Shown piece by piece: positions 17,017 through 25,700 of a stretch of DNA of 64,000 nucleotides (position 1 is its first letter; each line of letters begins with the position of its first letter). The DNA comes from JAKPQD01 sp029572965 (lineage in GTDB: Bacteria > Bacteroidota > Bacteroidia > Bacteroidales > DTGW01), in contig DAOSPF010000004.1 of assembly GCA_035374585.1 (NCBI GenBank), positions 1 to 64,000 on the forward strand, given 5' to 3'. The translations under genes and the position numbers were made by a program. The notes below the pieces were generated by a model. The model worked only from the letters and a program-made list of their open reading frames with translations, was not told where the DNA came from and ran no database searches.

Positions 17017-19617
17017 TCAACCACATTTCGAGTTGCCACAGTTTTTGCACGTGAGGCAACCTTCTTGATATACTAAACTTTCTGAACCACAAGCTCCGCA
17101 TTTTTGACCAGCTTTTGCCTGTGTGCCATCCGGGATAAATTTCTTCAAAGCACGTTCAACGCCATTTTTCCAAGTATTGATTGTTTCGCTATCAAGCTGC
17201 AATGAACTAACCAAGTTGACCAACTCAGGAATAGGCATGCCATAACGCAATACACTCGATATAAGTTTGGCATAATTCCAATATTCTTTATTAAACTGGT
17301 GAGACAAACCCCCTAAGGTGTTTTTATAGCCATATTTGTCGGTGTATTGGAAGTCATAACGGGTATTCCCATCCTCATCTTTATTCTTGATGATCTTTCC
17401 TTTTGTAATTGATTTTGGAATCGGGAAAATATCCTCATCCTGCAAACCTGTAAATATCTCATAAGGCTGACCATCCAAAATGCCCACAAATGCAATCCAG
17501 TTTTCGTTGTTGTTTTTGAAACGAACAATCTCTGCATCTAATACTTTAGGACGTTTTATTGGTTCAGAAAAACTTTCTTTCTTTTCTTTTTTGGCATTGT
17601 TTGAAATAAGCACCCCGGCACGTGAATTTTCGCGATACACTGTACAACCCTTGCAACCGCTCTGCCATGCTTTGATATACAAATCGCTCACAAGTTGTTC
17701 ATCTACATTCTCGGGCAGGTTGATGGTAACACTGATAGAGTGGTCAACCCATTTTTGGATTTCGCCTTGCATGTGTACCTTTTGCAGCCAGTCAACATCT
17801 GCAGAGGTTGACTTATAATAAGGCGATTTGGCTACCAACTCATTAAGTTGTTCCTGATCATATTTTTTTACCTCTTCAACATTATATCCGTTTACCTCAA
17901 GCCATGTAAGGAATTTATGATGAAATACAACATATTCTTCCCAATGGTCGCCAACTTCATCAGTAAAAACTATTTTAACATTAGTATCATTAGGGTTTAC
18001 TTTACGACGACGTTTGTAAACAGGTAAAAAAACAGGTTCAATACCAGATGTTGTCTGTGTCATCATACTGGTAGTGCCAGTTGGTGCAATAGTCAAAAGG
18101 GCTATATTTCGACGCCCAAAGCGTACCATATCTTGGTACAACTTTTCATCTTCTTTACGAAGCCTGTTGATAAACGGATTGTTCTTTTCGAGTTGTGAAT
18201 CATAGATACTGAAAGGGCCTCGTTCTTTGGCCAAATTAACAGAAGAACGATAAGCTTCCAATGCCAGGGTACGATGTACTTCTACCGAAAAATCTATTGC
18301 ATTGTCGCTCCCATAACGGATGCCAAGAGCAGCCAACATATCACCTTCAGCAGTAATGCCTACCCCGGTACGACGGCCTTCCTCGGTCTTAATACGAATG
18401 CTTTCCCAAAGTTTCTTTTCAACACGTTTTACTTCAAAATCTTCAGGATCTGCATCTATTTTTCTCAGGATAGCATCTATTTTCTCTATTTCTAAGTCGA
18501 TAATATCGTCCATGAAACGTTGAGCAACAGCTACATGTCGCTTGAACAGGTCAAAATTGAAACGGGCCTGCGGAGTGAAAGGATTTTCAACATATCCATA
18601 AAGATTGATAGCTAAAAGCCTGCAGCTGTCATAAGGACACAGAGGTATCTCACCACAGGGGTTGGTAGAAACAGTTTTATACCCAAATTGTGAATAACAA
18701 TCAGGCACAGACTCGCGTATAATAGTATCCCAAAATAAAATCCCGGGTTCTGCAGATTTCCATGCATTATGCACGATCTTTTTCCAAATAGCACGGGCAT
18801 CTACTTTCTTTGTAAATGAAGGACTGGCCGAATCAACAGGATATTGTTGAATATATTCAGTGCCATCTATGACAGCGCGCATGAAATCATCATCAATCTT
18901 AACCGATACATTGGCCCCGGTTACCTTCCCCTGTTCAAGCTTTGCATCAATAAATTTTTCGGCATCGGGGTGTTTGCTGGAAATAGACAACATCAATGCC
19001 CCTCTACGGCCATCTTGTGCAACCTCACGGGTTGAGTTTGAATATCTTTCCATGAATGGAACAACTCCAGTTGAAGTGAGTGCGCTGTTCAATACAGGGC
19101 TGCCAGAAGGACGGACATGCGACAGGTCGTGCCCTACACCGCCACGGCGTTTCATCAACTGGACCTGCTCCTGGTCTGTCTTCATGATACCTCCATAAGA
19201 GTCTGCGCTATTTCCAATGACAAAACAGTTAGATAATGAAGCAATCTGAAAGTTATTGCCAATACCTGTCATAGGGCTGCCCTGAGGTACAATATACTTA
19301 AAATCTTTCAAATATTCATATACTTCCTCTTCACTCATAGGATTGGCATACTTTGCCTCAATGCGCGCAATTTCCTTGGCAATACGCCGGTGCATATGGT
19401 CAGGGTTAAGCTCATAGATATTCCCAAACGAATCTTTTAATGCATATTTGTTAATCCACACTTGTGCAGCCATCTCATCGCCTTTAAAATACGCAACCGA
19501 GCTTTCGAAGGCTTCTTTATATGTAAATGTACCTGGAACTTTTGTTTGTTTTGGTGTTTTGCTCATTGTATCGTCAACTTGTTTAATTTCGGAGACAGGT
19601 GTTAGGTCGTTTTGCAT
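17017..19617 (-). CDS. nrdJ: Adenosylcobalamin-dependent (class II) ribonucleotide reductase
   Basis: 866 residues. The substrate-site and radical residues are visible: SLSNCFVIGN (Cys131), NPCGEIPL (Asn319, Cys321, Glu323), and TIAPTGTTS for phosphate binding. The block RRGGVGHDLSHVRP is typical of the long NrdJ family. No class I diiron subunit or class III activase is next to it, consistent with B12 dependence. The C-terminus ends in a Cys-rich module (CGACG, CLTCKNCGNSKCG) likely to bind zinc and relay thioredoxin electrons. It reduces ribonucleotides to deoxyribonucleotides in the cytoplasm. No cobalamin riboswitch is apparent upstream. Confidence 0.93.
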   Translation of the reverse strand: MQNDLTPVSEIKQVDDTMSKTPKQTKVPGTFTYKEAFESSVAYFKGDEMAAQVWINKYALKDSFGNIYELNPDHMHRRIAKEIARIEAKYANPMSEEEVYEYLKDFKYIVPQGSPMTGIGNNFQIASLSNCFVIGNSADSYGGIMKTDQEQVQLMKRRGGVGHDLSHVRPSGSPVLNSALTSTGVVPFMERYSNSTREVAQDGRRGALMLSISSKHPDAEKFIDAKLEQGKVTGANVSVKIDDDFMRAVIDGTEYIQQYPVDSASPSFTKKVDARAIWKKIVHNAWKSAEPGILFWDTIIRESVPDCYSQFGYKTVSTNPCGEIPLCPYDSCRLLAINLYGYVENPFTPQARFNFDLFKRHVAVAQRFMDDIIDLEIEKIDAILRKIDADPEDFEVKRVEKKLWESIRIKTEEGRRTGVGITAEGDMLAALGIRYGSDNAIDFSVEVHRTLALEAYRSSVNLAKERGPFSIYDSQLEKNNPFINRLRKEDEKLYQDMVRFGRRNIALLTIAPTGTTSMMTQTTSGIEPVFLPVYKRRRKVNPNDTNVKIVFTDEVGDHWEEYVVFHHKFLTWLEVNGYNVEEVKKYDQEQLNELVAKSPYYKSTSADVDWLQKVHMQGEIQKWVDHSISVTINLPENVDEQLVSDLYIKAWQSGCKGCTVYRENSRAGVLISNNAKKEKKESFSEPIKRPKVLDAEIVRFKNNNENWIAFVGILDGQPYEIFTGLQDEDIFPIPKSITKGKIIKNKDEDGNTRYDFQYTDKYGYKNTLGGLSHQFNKEYWNYAKLISSVLRYGMPIPELVNLVSSLQLDSETINTWKNGVERALKKFIPDGTQAKAGQKCGACGSESLVYQEGCLTCKNCGNSKCG

Positions 19618-19855
19618 GGTTAGGTAATATTAATCTGTTAATTGAACGGGTTTTACAAAAAATGTCAGCGTTTAATTTTCATTGTGCAATTTACATTCTG
19701 AAATTCTTTGCTTCCAAAAAAACCACCTCACAGTTATTAACTGATAAAATGTAGTTATTAACATTGACAAAAATCATATTTTTACATTTGCTAAATTGTT
19801 AATATTCAAAATATTGCAATTAACAACTGTAATAAAACACTGACATTCATCACAA

Positions 19856-19888
19856 TTTGATTTTTATATAAAAAATTTTATACCTTTA
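19856..19888 (+). promoter_or_regulatory. Promoter of the SGNH-like hydrolase gene
   Basis: TTTG (19856-19859), 21 bp spacer, TACCTTTA (19881-19888; one mismatch to TAnnTTTG). Start of transcription would be near 19895, leaving an unusually long leader of about 150 nt. Confidence 0.55.
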
Positions 19889-19920
19889 TTAAATGTATTA
19901 TTACCTAAACTTAATTTCCA

Positions 19921-20021
19921 TAATCATGAAACGAGCATGATTAGTTAAACACAAACAAGGATGAATCCCGATTTGTCAGAACGGGTTTTTTCTTCGGATA
20001 GCCTTTCGCTGGGTTCATCCG
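19921..20021 (+). ncRNA. Structured 5' leader, possible cis-regulatory RNA
   Basis: Within the predicted leader: hairpin TAATCATG/CATGATTA (19921-19928/19936-19943); a terminator-like CCCG/CGGG stem (19967-19970/19982-19985) followed by six T; and two competing pairings of the last arm, GGATGAA (19959-19965) with TTCATCC (20014-20020), or CGGAT (19995-19999) with ATCCG (20017-20021) enclosing AGC-CTTTC-GCT. Mutually exclusive stems next to a T-run resemble an attenuator. No known riboswitch class was recognised. Confidence 0.4.
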
Positions 20022-20047
20022 GCCTTATTAAAAAAAATTAATTACAG

Positions 20048-21070
20048 ATGAAAAGTTTATTATTTCTGGTATTTGCATTAGGTTGTAATCTTATTTTAGG
20101 CCAAAAAGTAATATTTCTTCACCACTCAACTGGCGGGGGAGTTTATAATGAAGGCAGCGTTGCACAATGGTTTGACACATACAATAGTCAAAACTCCACA
20201 AACTATGAAATTACAGAACGTGCATATCCCGATAGCCCATATCCTTGGGAAAATTATCCATACGATTATTGGAATTTATGGATTAATGGAGCATGTAACA
20301 ATGATAATTCCGGTACCGAATGCATTAACTCGATTGTAACAAAATACGATGTAATCATCTTCAAACATTGCTTCCCGGGAGCAGGTATTGGCGAAGACGA
20401 AGCTGAAAATAGCGTTTCATCATCATATAAGTCAATGGGCAATTATAAATTGCAATACCGCGCTTTACGAACTTTGATGGACAGTTTCCCCAACAACAAA
20501 TTCATAGTTTGGACACTTGCCCCGTTGCACCGAAATGCTACCGATTCGGCTTCAGCAGCACGGGCAAAACAATTTGTTGACTGGGTTAAATACCAGTGGC
20601 TTAAAGAAGATAGTAAATCGCACCCAAATATTTTTGTTTTTGACTTTTGGGGATATGTAGCAGAAACTAATGCCAATCCCAGCCAGGGAAAAGTTAATTG
20701 CCTGAAGTACGATTATGAAGGCAGTCATGACGGAGATGATTCTCATCCCAATACCCAGGCCAATCAGACTGTTGGCCCAATTTTTGGGCAATTCATAGTT
20801 GATTGTATAAAACAAACTAATACCCGCATAATTAATAAAACACTGGACAACATTACTGTTTTTTATAACAATGGCTGTTTGGCAATTCAAGGATTAAATG
20901 AAATTGTTCCTCAATCTGACTTGTGTATATATAGCATAGATGGACATTTGCTATACAAAAAACGGATTCAAAGCAGTATAGCTCTGCCTTTATCAGAGGG
21001 GATGTATCTTGTATCCATTCACAACAAAACATTTGGAACCCAAACGGCAAAATTCTGTGTGATAAAATAA
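20048..21070 (+). CDS. Secreted SGNH-like hydrolase with T9SS sorting domain
   Basis: 340 residues. Signal peptide ends near residue 18 (LILGQ). The N-terminus IFLHHSTGGG (22-31) resembles block I of SGNH/GDSL hydrolases, with Ser27 as possible nucleophile; DDSHPN near 230-235 gives a D-x-H pair (Asp231, His233) like block V, and IVWTLAPLHRN resembles the middle block. The last 75 residues form a T9SS type A sorting domain (LCIYSIDGHLLY, EGMYLVSIHN, KFCVIK). Likely an exported esterase or acetyl-hydrolase; substrate unknown. Expressed from its own promoter with a long structured leader. Confidence 0.7.
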   Translation: MKSLLFLVFALGCNLILGQKVIFLHHSTGGGVYNEGSVAQWFDTYNSQNSTNYEITERAYPDSPYPWENYPYDYWNLWINGACNNDNSGTECINSIVTKYDVIIFKHCFPGAGIGEDEAENSVSSSYKSMGNYKLQYRALRTLMDSFPNNKFIVWTLAPLHRNATDSASAARAKQFVDWVKYQWLKEDSKSHPNIFVFDFWGYVAETNANPSQGKVNCLKYDYEGSHDGDDSHPNTQANQTVGPIFGQFIVDCIKQTNTRIINKTLDNITVFYNNGCLAIQGLNEIVPQSDLCIYSIDGHLLYKKRIQSSIALPLSEGMYLVSIHNKTFGTQTAKFCVIK

Positions 21071-21138
21071 CCTCCAATAAATTTCGTTTCTTTTACAGTT
21101 TTTAAAACATATCATAATTACGGTAATCAAAAGCTGCC

Positions 21139-21146
21139 TATCTTTG
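21139..21146 (+). promoter_or_regulatory. Probable -7 element for mpl
   Basis: TATCTTTG matches TAnnTTTG; the start codon lies 20 bp further on, implying a very short leader. A near -33 (TTA) sits 18 bp upstream. Confidence 0.5.
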
Positions 21147-21166
21147 TTGCTATAAAACTTAAAAGG

Positions 21167-22531
21167 ATGAGAGTACACTTCATTGCTATAGGAGGCAGCG
21201 CCATGCATAGCCTGGCTCTTGCACTGCACGAAAAAGGATATATTGTTACAGGTTCAGATGACGACTTTTTTGAACCATCAAAAAGTAAGCTTGAAAAAGC
21301 AGGATTACTGCCAAAAGAAAAAGGCTGGGATGCATCGCGGGTTACCCCTGAATTGGACGCTGTAATATTGGGTATGCATGCCAGGGACAACAATCCCGAA
21401 CTGGCAAAAGCCCGTGAACTAGGGCTTAAAATATTCTCTTATCCTGAATACCTTTATGAACAAACTAAGAACAAGACACGTGTTGTAATCGGTGGTAGTC
21501 ATGGCAAAACAACTATCACCTCGATGATTATCCATGTACTCAGCTACTGGAAGAAGTCGTTCGACTATATGGTCGGTGCACAGCTCGAAGGCTACAATAA
21601 CATGGTGCGTTTATCAGAAGATTCGCCTGTTGCAGTGTTCGAAGGAGACGAATATCTTTCTTCAACGCTCGATCCAAGGCCTAAGTTTCATATATATCAG
21701 CCAAATATAGCTGTAATCAATGGTATAGCCTGGGATCATATCAACGTGTTTTCTACTTTTGATGTTTATGTAGAACAATTCAAAATTTTTATCGAAAAGA
21801 TACAATCAAAAGGCACTCTTATCTACTGTGCAGATGACCCTCTTGTTGCAGGCATTGCTATGACTGCTGCACCGGATGTGAAAAAAGTACCTTACAAAAT
21901 CCATGAACACCAAGTCATAAGCAACGAGGTTTTCTTAATAAATGACAAAAACAAAACCAGAGTGCATGTTTTCGGCAAACATAACATGCAAAACCTTTCG
22001 GCCGCTAAAGCTGTATGCAACGAGTTAGGGTTGACCAACGAGCAGTTTTACGAAGCTATTGCTACATTCAAAGGTGCTGCAAAACGCCTTCAGTTGTTAA
22101 GCGAAAATAACATGACCAGTATTTACCTGGATTTTGCACACTCTCCATCAAAATTGACAGCAACAGTTAGGGCTGTAAAAGAACATTACCCTGAAAGGGC
22201 TTTGGTGGCTTGTATGGAGCTTCATACCTTTAGCAGCCTTTCTGAAGATTTCCTTCGTCAATACTATGGCACCATGGAAAGGGCCGATTATGCCATTGTT
22301 TACTACAGCATGAAAGCCCTTGCGGCCAAAGGCTTGAAACCGCTTGACCCGGAAGATGTGGCTAAGGCTTTTGCAACTAAACACCTGAAAGTATTTACCG
22401 ATTCTGATCAACTGGTCAAGCACCTTAAAAGTATTGAATGGAAAGGTAAAAACCTGTTACTGATGAGTTCTGGTAACTTTGACGGCATCAACTTCAATAC
22501 CTTTGCAAAAGAACTTTTAAACCAGAAATAA
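21167..22531 (+). CDS. mpl: UDP-N-acetylmuramate:L-alanyl-gamma-D-glutamyl-meso-diaminopimelate ligase
   Basis: 454 residues, Mur ligase family. The N-terminal Rossmann motif IAIGGSAMHSLA replaces the MurC 'GIGG' opening as is usual in Mpl; the ATP loop GGSHGKTT lies at 109-116; AVFEGDEYLSS and INGIAWDHINVF follow; and DFAHSPSKL in the C-terminal domain is Mpl/Mur-type. Mpl attaches recycled murein tripeptide to UDP-MurNAc, so the cell recycles its peptidoglycan. Followed after 33 bp by a small outer-membrane-like protein gene. Confidence 0.93.
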   Translation: MRVHFIAIGGSAMHSLALALHEKGYIVTGSDDDFFEPSKSKLEKAGLLPKEKGWDASRVTPELDAVILGMHARDNNPELAKARELGLKIFSYPEYLYEQTKNKTRVVIGGSHGKTTITSMIIHVLSYWKKSFDYMVGAQLEGYNNMVRLSEDSPVAVFEGDEYLSSTLDPRPKFHIYQPNIAVINGIAWDHINVFSTFDVYVEQFKIFIEKIQSKGTLIYCADDPLVAGIAMTAAPDVKKVPYKIHEHQVISNEVFLINDKNKTRVHVFGKHNMQNLSAAKAVCNELGLTNEQFYEAIATFKGAAKRLQLLSENNMTSIYLDFAHSPSKLTATVRAVKEHYPERALVACMELHTFSSLSEDFLRQYYGTMERADYAIVYYSMKALAAKGLKPLDPEDVAKAFATKHLKVFTDSDQLVKHLKSIEWKGKNLLLMSSGNFDGINFNTFAKELLNQK

Positions 22532-22564
22532 TAATTGTTTACTAATATGTTTAATTTTAAAGAT

Positions 22565-23005
22565 ATGAGAAAACTTGTCTTTTTATTCTTCATTATTTTT
22601 ATTGCTTTCACAAACATCAAAGCTCAGCAGGCTATAGGAGCCCGTCTTTCTGACAACTTTGGCATTACCTATAAATATACCTATAGCAATCCTGTTAAAC
22701 TCGAAGGGATTTTAGAAATTCACCGCCATGCTTTAACCGTAAACGGTCTTTACGAAAGGTACTACCAAACCCCTTTTTCTAAGTATTTCGACTGGTATTT
22801 TGGGGGAGGCGCTTTTATAAACTTCTGGAGCGTCAATGACAATGGCGGTGTCAATGTGGGGTTAAGAGGCGTTGCTGGTATTTGCTATACATTTAGCGAT
22901 ATCCCTATTGACATTTCGTTAGACTGGATGCCAGCTATACAGATTGTAAGTGATTATCATGCAGACTTTGCCATATTGGGACTTTCAGTTCGTTATGTTT
23001 TTTGA
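22565..23005 (+). CDS. Small secreted beta-barrel-like protein, unknown function
   Basis: 146 residues from ATG 22565; an earlier in-frame ATG (22547) would place ten residues before a normal signal peptide and was rejected. Signal peptide MRKLVFLFFIIFIAFTNIKAQ. The mature part alternates polar and aromatic/hydrophobic residues, with turns at GGG and NDNGG, and ends in a C-terminal aromatic (LGLSVRYVF), typical of outer-membrane barrels. Length suggests about eight strands. Probably co-transcribed with mpl, but a functional link is not established. Confidence 0.7.
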   Translation: MRKLVFLFFIIFIAFTNIKAQQAIGARLSDNFGITYKYTYSNPVKLEGILEIHRHALTVNGLYERYYQTPFSKYFDWYFGGGAFINFWSVNDNGGVNVGLRGVAGICYTFSDIPIDISLDWMPAIQIVSDYHADFAILGLSVRYVF

Positions 23006-23027
23006 TAAAAATTTTTGAAAAAATATT

Positions 23028-23055
23028 TTGGATATTAAAAATATTTCTACCTTTG
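23028..23055 (+). promoter_or_regulatory. Promoter of tRNA-Glu
   Basis: TTG (23028-23030), 17 bp spacer, TACCTTTG (23048-23055): a full match to the Bacteroidota promoter, 16 bp before the tRNA. Confidence 0.8.
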
Positions 23056-23071
23056 CACCGCTTTTAACGAT

Positions 23072-23143
23072 GGTCCGTTCATCTAAGGGTTAGGATTCAA
23101 GATTTTCATTCTTGCCATAGGGGTTCGAATCCCCTACGGACTA
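23072..23143 (+). tRNA. tRNA-Glu (anticodon UUC)
   Basis: 72 nt cloverleaf. Acceptor GGTCCGT pairs with ACGGACT, discriminator A, CCA not encoded. Anticodon stem CAAGA/TCTTG with loop TTTTCAT places TTC at the anticodon. T-arm AGGGG-TTCGAAT-CCCCT is canonical. Confidence 0.95.
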
Positions 23144-23154
23144 CAAAAAAGATT

Positions 23155-23186
23155 AAGCTGCAGTTTTTAAGTTGCAGCTTTTTTTG
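23155..23186 (+). terminator. Terminator of tRNA-Glu
   Basis: AAGCTGCA (23155-23162) pairs with TGCAGCTT (23173-23180), followed by a T-run, 11 bp after the tRNA end. Confidence 0.85.
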
Positions 23187-23311
23187 TTTTAATACTTTCT
23201 TTTCATCATATTTAATTTTTTATTTTTAAAGGAATAATAGCTTGTCCCCACCAATAAATATTTTCGTGTTTGGGATTGAGTAATTATGGATGTTTCATTT
23301 ACTTCATAGTA

Positions 23312-23319
23312 TATTTTTG
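23312..23319 (+). promoter_or_regulatory. Probable -7 element for the TonB receptor gene
   Basis: TATTTTTG, an exact TAnnTTTG match, 20 bp before the ATG at 23340. The -33 region (ATG instead of TTG at 19 bp) is weak. Confidence 0.45.
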
Positions 23320-23339
23320 GGATACATAAAAAAATTTTA

Positions 23340-25688
23340 ATGCGAATTTCAGCCTTAATTTTACTATGCTTCGTTGCCCAATTTGGTTATGCCCAAAAAC
23401 GCATCTCAGGTTTTTTGACTGATGCAAATGGTGTCCCGCTCGAAAACGCTTCTATTTTCCTGAAAGGGGGCAGATTATTAACTACTACAGACAAAAACGG
23501 GGCTTTTTCATTCGAATATAAACAAGACGAAAGTATATGTTTTTCGCATTTTGGTTTTTCCGACACTTGTCTCAATGCTTCTGAACTATCAGAGAATTCA
23601 ATAAAAATCAGGCTGAACGAAAAAAAGATTGTGGCCGAAGAAATCATTGTGTCATCAAAGTCGAACATGAAAATCATCAGGTCTGCACAGACAGGTCTGT
23701 TCGAGATTCGCACAGACAGCCTTCGCAGCCTGCCTAATATTGTTGGAGAAGCTGATCCAATCAAAATGTTGCAATTGTCGCCGGGGGTGACAAAAAGCGA
23801 TTTCAACATGGGGCTCAATGTCCGTGGCAGTACTACTGACCAAAACCTTGTCCTGATTGACGATGCTGCCATTTACAACCCTACTCACCTGGCTGGCTTT
23901 CTATCTGTCTTTAACCCTCTTGTAGTTGAAAAAGTATCGCTATTGAAATCCGGCATTCCTGCTGAATACGGAGGACGGGTTTCTTCTATAACCATTGTAG
24001 AAACAGATAAGAACCTGGCTTCTAAAACTGAAACAGAAGGCAATGTTGGAATACTTTTATCGGGCTTTGTTGTAAAAACGCCTTTGTTACAAGACAAAGC
24101 CTCATTTCAGGTTTCTGCAAGGCGTTCTTACTTTGACCAAACCATAAAACCAATAAGTAAAATCCTTTTTAAAAATGGGAAGTCGATGTTCAACTCCACG
24201 GATTATGCATTTTACGATGTAAATGCCAGCCTGATTATTGCACCCTCAAAGAATGACAAGGTGTTTATCAGTTGTTATGTCGGAAATGATGACTTTTCGC
24301 TAAGCAAAACTTCATTCAATCTGCAATATAATATGCAATGGAGCAACCAGGCTTTTTCGCTAAAATGGATGCACCATTTCAGCTCCCGTCATATCATGAA
24401 AACCATTGCTTATAGTTCCAAAGGAGACTTCGCAATCTTTCTGGGGCAAAACGACTTTAATTTTCGCCTCAATTCTTCCATTGAAGACTTATCAGCTATC
24501 CACGAGCATACTTTCTTTTTTGAACATTGGAGCCTGAAAACCGGGGCACAGGTTTTGAAACAACACATTCTGCCCAACAAAAGCAAGGCCGAGCTCATTG
24601 ATTTCAATACCGATTTTGGCACGCCTAATACTTTCAACACGTTGACGTTTAGCCCTTACATTCAGTCGGAAGTGAATGTCTCAAAAAGCTTGGCACTAAA
24701 CATTGGCCTCCGTTACAATGAATATCTCCACTTCGGTCCTTTTGAACGATTTGTGCGGGACAATGGCATTGACATTACCGACACTTTATATTACAAAAAA
24801 AATGAAACGGTAAAGAAATATAACAATTTTGAACCTCGATTTGCCTTAAGGTACTTAATTAACTCATATTCGTCGTTAAAATTTTCTGTAACTCATAATA
24901 TACAATATTTACAGCAAATTAACGTTTCTGCAGTTTCGTTCCCTACTGACTTTTGGATGCCTGCTTCATATCAATTAGCCCCGCAAAAAGGTTGGCAATT
25001 TTCATTGGGCTATTTTTCCAACCTGTTTGATTCCAGTTATTGCTTTTCCACTGAAGTGTTTTATAAACACATGGTAAACCTTACAGAATTCAAAAAAGGG
25101 ATTCTTAGTACTGTTTCAAAGGCCTCTATGGAAGAAAATATCATTACCGGCGAGGGACGTGCTTACGGGATAGAGTTTCTCATTGAGAAGAAGACCGGGG
25201 AACTGACCGGATGGATAAGTTATACTTTGTCGCGTTCCGAAAGAATTTTTAAAGAAATCAACAATGGTAACCCTTACCCTTCAAAATACGACCGTACCCA
25301 CGACCTTTCTATTGTTACACAATATAAAATCAATGAAAAATGGAACGCCTCGGCCATATTTGTCATTGCCAGCGGGAATGCTTTCACCCTGCCTTATGGA
25401 CGCTATATGATAGGCGAAAATATTGTCAATCAATATTCCGATTACAATTCGTTTCGCATGCCGGTATATCACAGATTGGATATGTCGGTTACCCGCAAGT
25501 TTAAAACAAAAGGTAAAGCTGAACATAGCCTTGATATTGGCATTTACAATGTTTACAGCCGGTTAAACCCTTATTTCATGTATTTCGACGTTTCGGGCGA
25601 TTTGGAAAAATACAAATTGAAAGTTAGTCCGCGGTATGTATCAGTGTTCCCCATACTACCGTCTGTTTCTTATCATTTTAAATTTTAA
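23340..25688 (+). CDS. TonB-dependent outer-membrane receptor with carboxypeptidase-like domain
   Basis: 782 residues. Signal peptide to about residue 18 (QFGYAQ). Residues about 20-100 form a carboxypeptidase D regulatory-like domain (GFLTDANGVPLENASIFL, then FEYKQDESICFSHFGFSDT). The plug follows (PIKMLQLSPGVT, GLNVRGSTTDQNLVLIDDA, EYGGRVSSI), then a beta-barrel ending in a C-terminal Phe (SYHFKF). It is shorter than SusC proteins and lacks a SusD partner; its partner is the adjacent DUF4249 lipoprotein, 12 bp downstream. Substrate unknown. Confidence 0.9.
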   Translation: MRISALILLCFVAQFGYAQKRISGFLTDANGVPLENASIFLKGGRLLTTTDKNGAFSFEYKQDESICFSHFGFSDTCLNASELSENSIKIRLNEKKIVAEEIIVSSKSNMKIIRSAQTGLFEIRTDSLRSLPNIVGEADPIKMLQLSPGVTKSDFNMGLNVRGSTTDQNLVLIDDAAIYNPTHLAGFLSVFNPLVVEKVSLLKSGIPAEYGGRVSSITIVETDKNLASKTETEGNVGILLSGFVVKTPLLQDKASFQVSARRSYFDQTIKPISKILFKNGKSMFNSTDYAFYDVNASLIIAPSKNDKVFISCYVGNDDFSLSKTSFNLQYNMQWSNQAFSLKWMHHFSSRHIMKTIAYSSKGDFAIFLGQNDFNFRLNSSIEDLSAIHEHTFFFEHWSLKTGAQVLKQHILPNKSKAELIDFNTDFGTPNTFNTLTFSPYIQSEVNVSKSLALNIGLRYNEYLHFGPFERFVRDNGIDITDTLYYKKNETVKKYNNFEPRFALRYLINSYSSLKFSVTHNIQYLQQINVSAVSFPTDFWMPASYQLAPQKGWQFSLGYFSNLFDSSYCFSTEVFYKHMVNLTEFKKGILSTVSKASMEENIITGEGRAYGIEFLIEKKTGELTGWISYTLSRSERIFKEINNGNPYPSKYDRTHDLSIVTQYKINEKWNASAIFVIASGNAFTLPYGRYMIGENIVNQYSDYNSFRMPVYHRLDMSVTRKFKTKGKAEHSLDIGIYNVYSRLNPYFMYFDVSGDLEKYKLKVSPRYVSVFPILPSVSYHFKF

Positions 25689-25700
25689 TACTTAAAGAAA

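Larger units (their letters stand above)
19618..20047. other. Divergent intergenic region nrdJ / SGNH-like gene
   Basis: 430 bp with no coding frame. The left half is extremely AT-rich and should hold the nrdJ promoter. The right half holds a plus-strand promoter (19856-19888) and a leader of about 150 nt with several hairpins, described separately. No B12-box-like motif was recognised. Confidence 0.6.

Noticed and set aside
19618..20047. Cobalamin riboswitch or NrdR box upstream of nrdJ
   Set aside because: I looked for a B12-box and paired NrdR-type inverted repeats and found neither.
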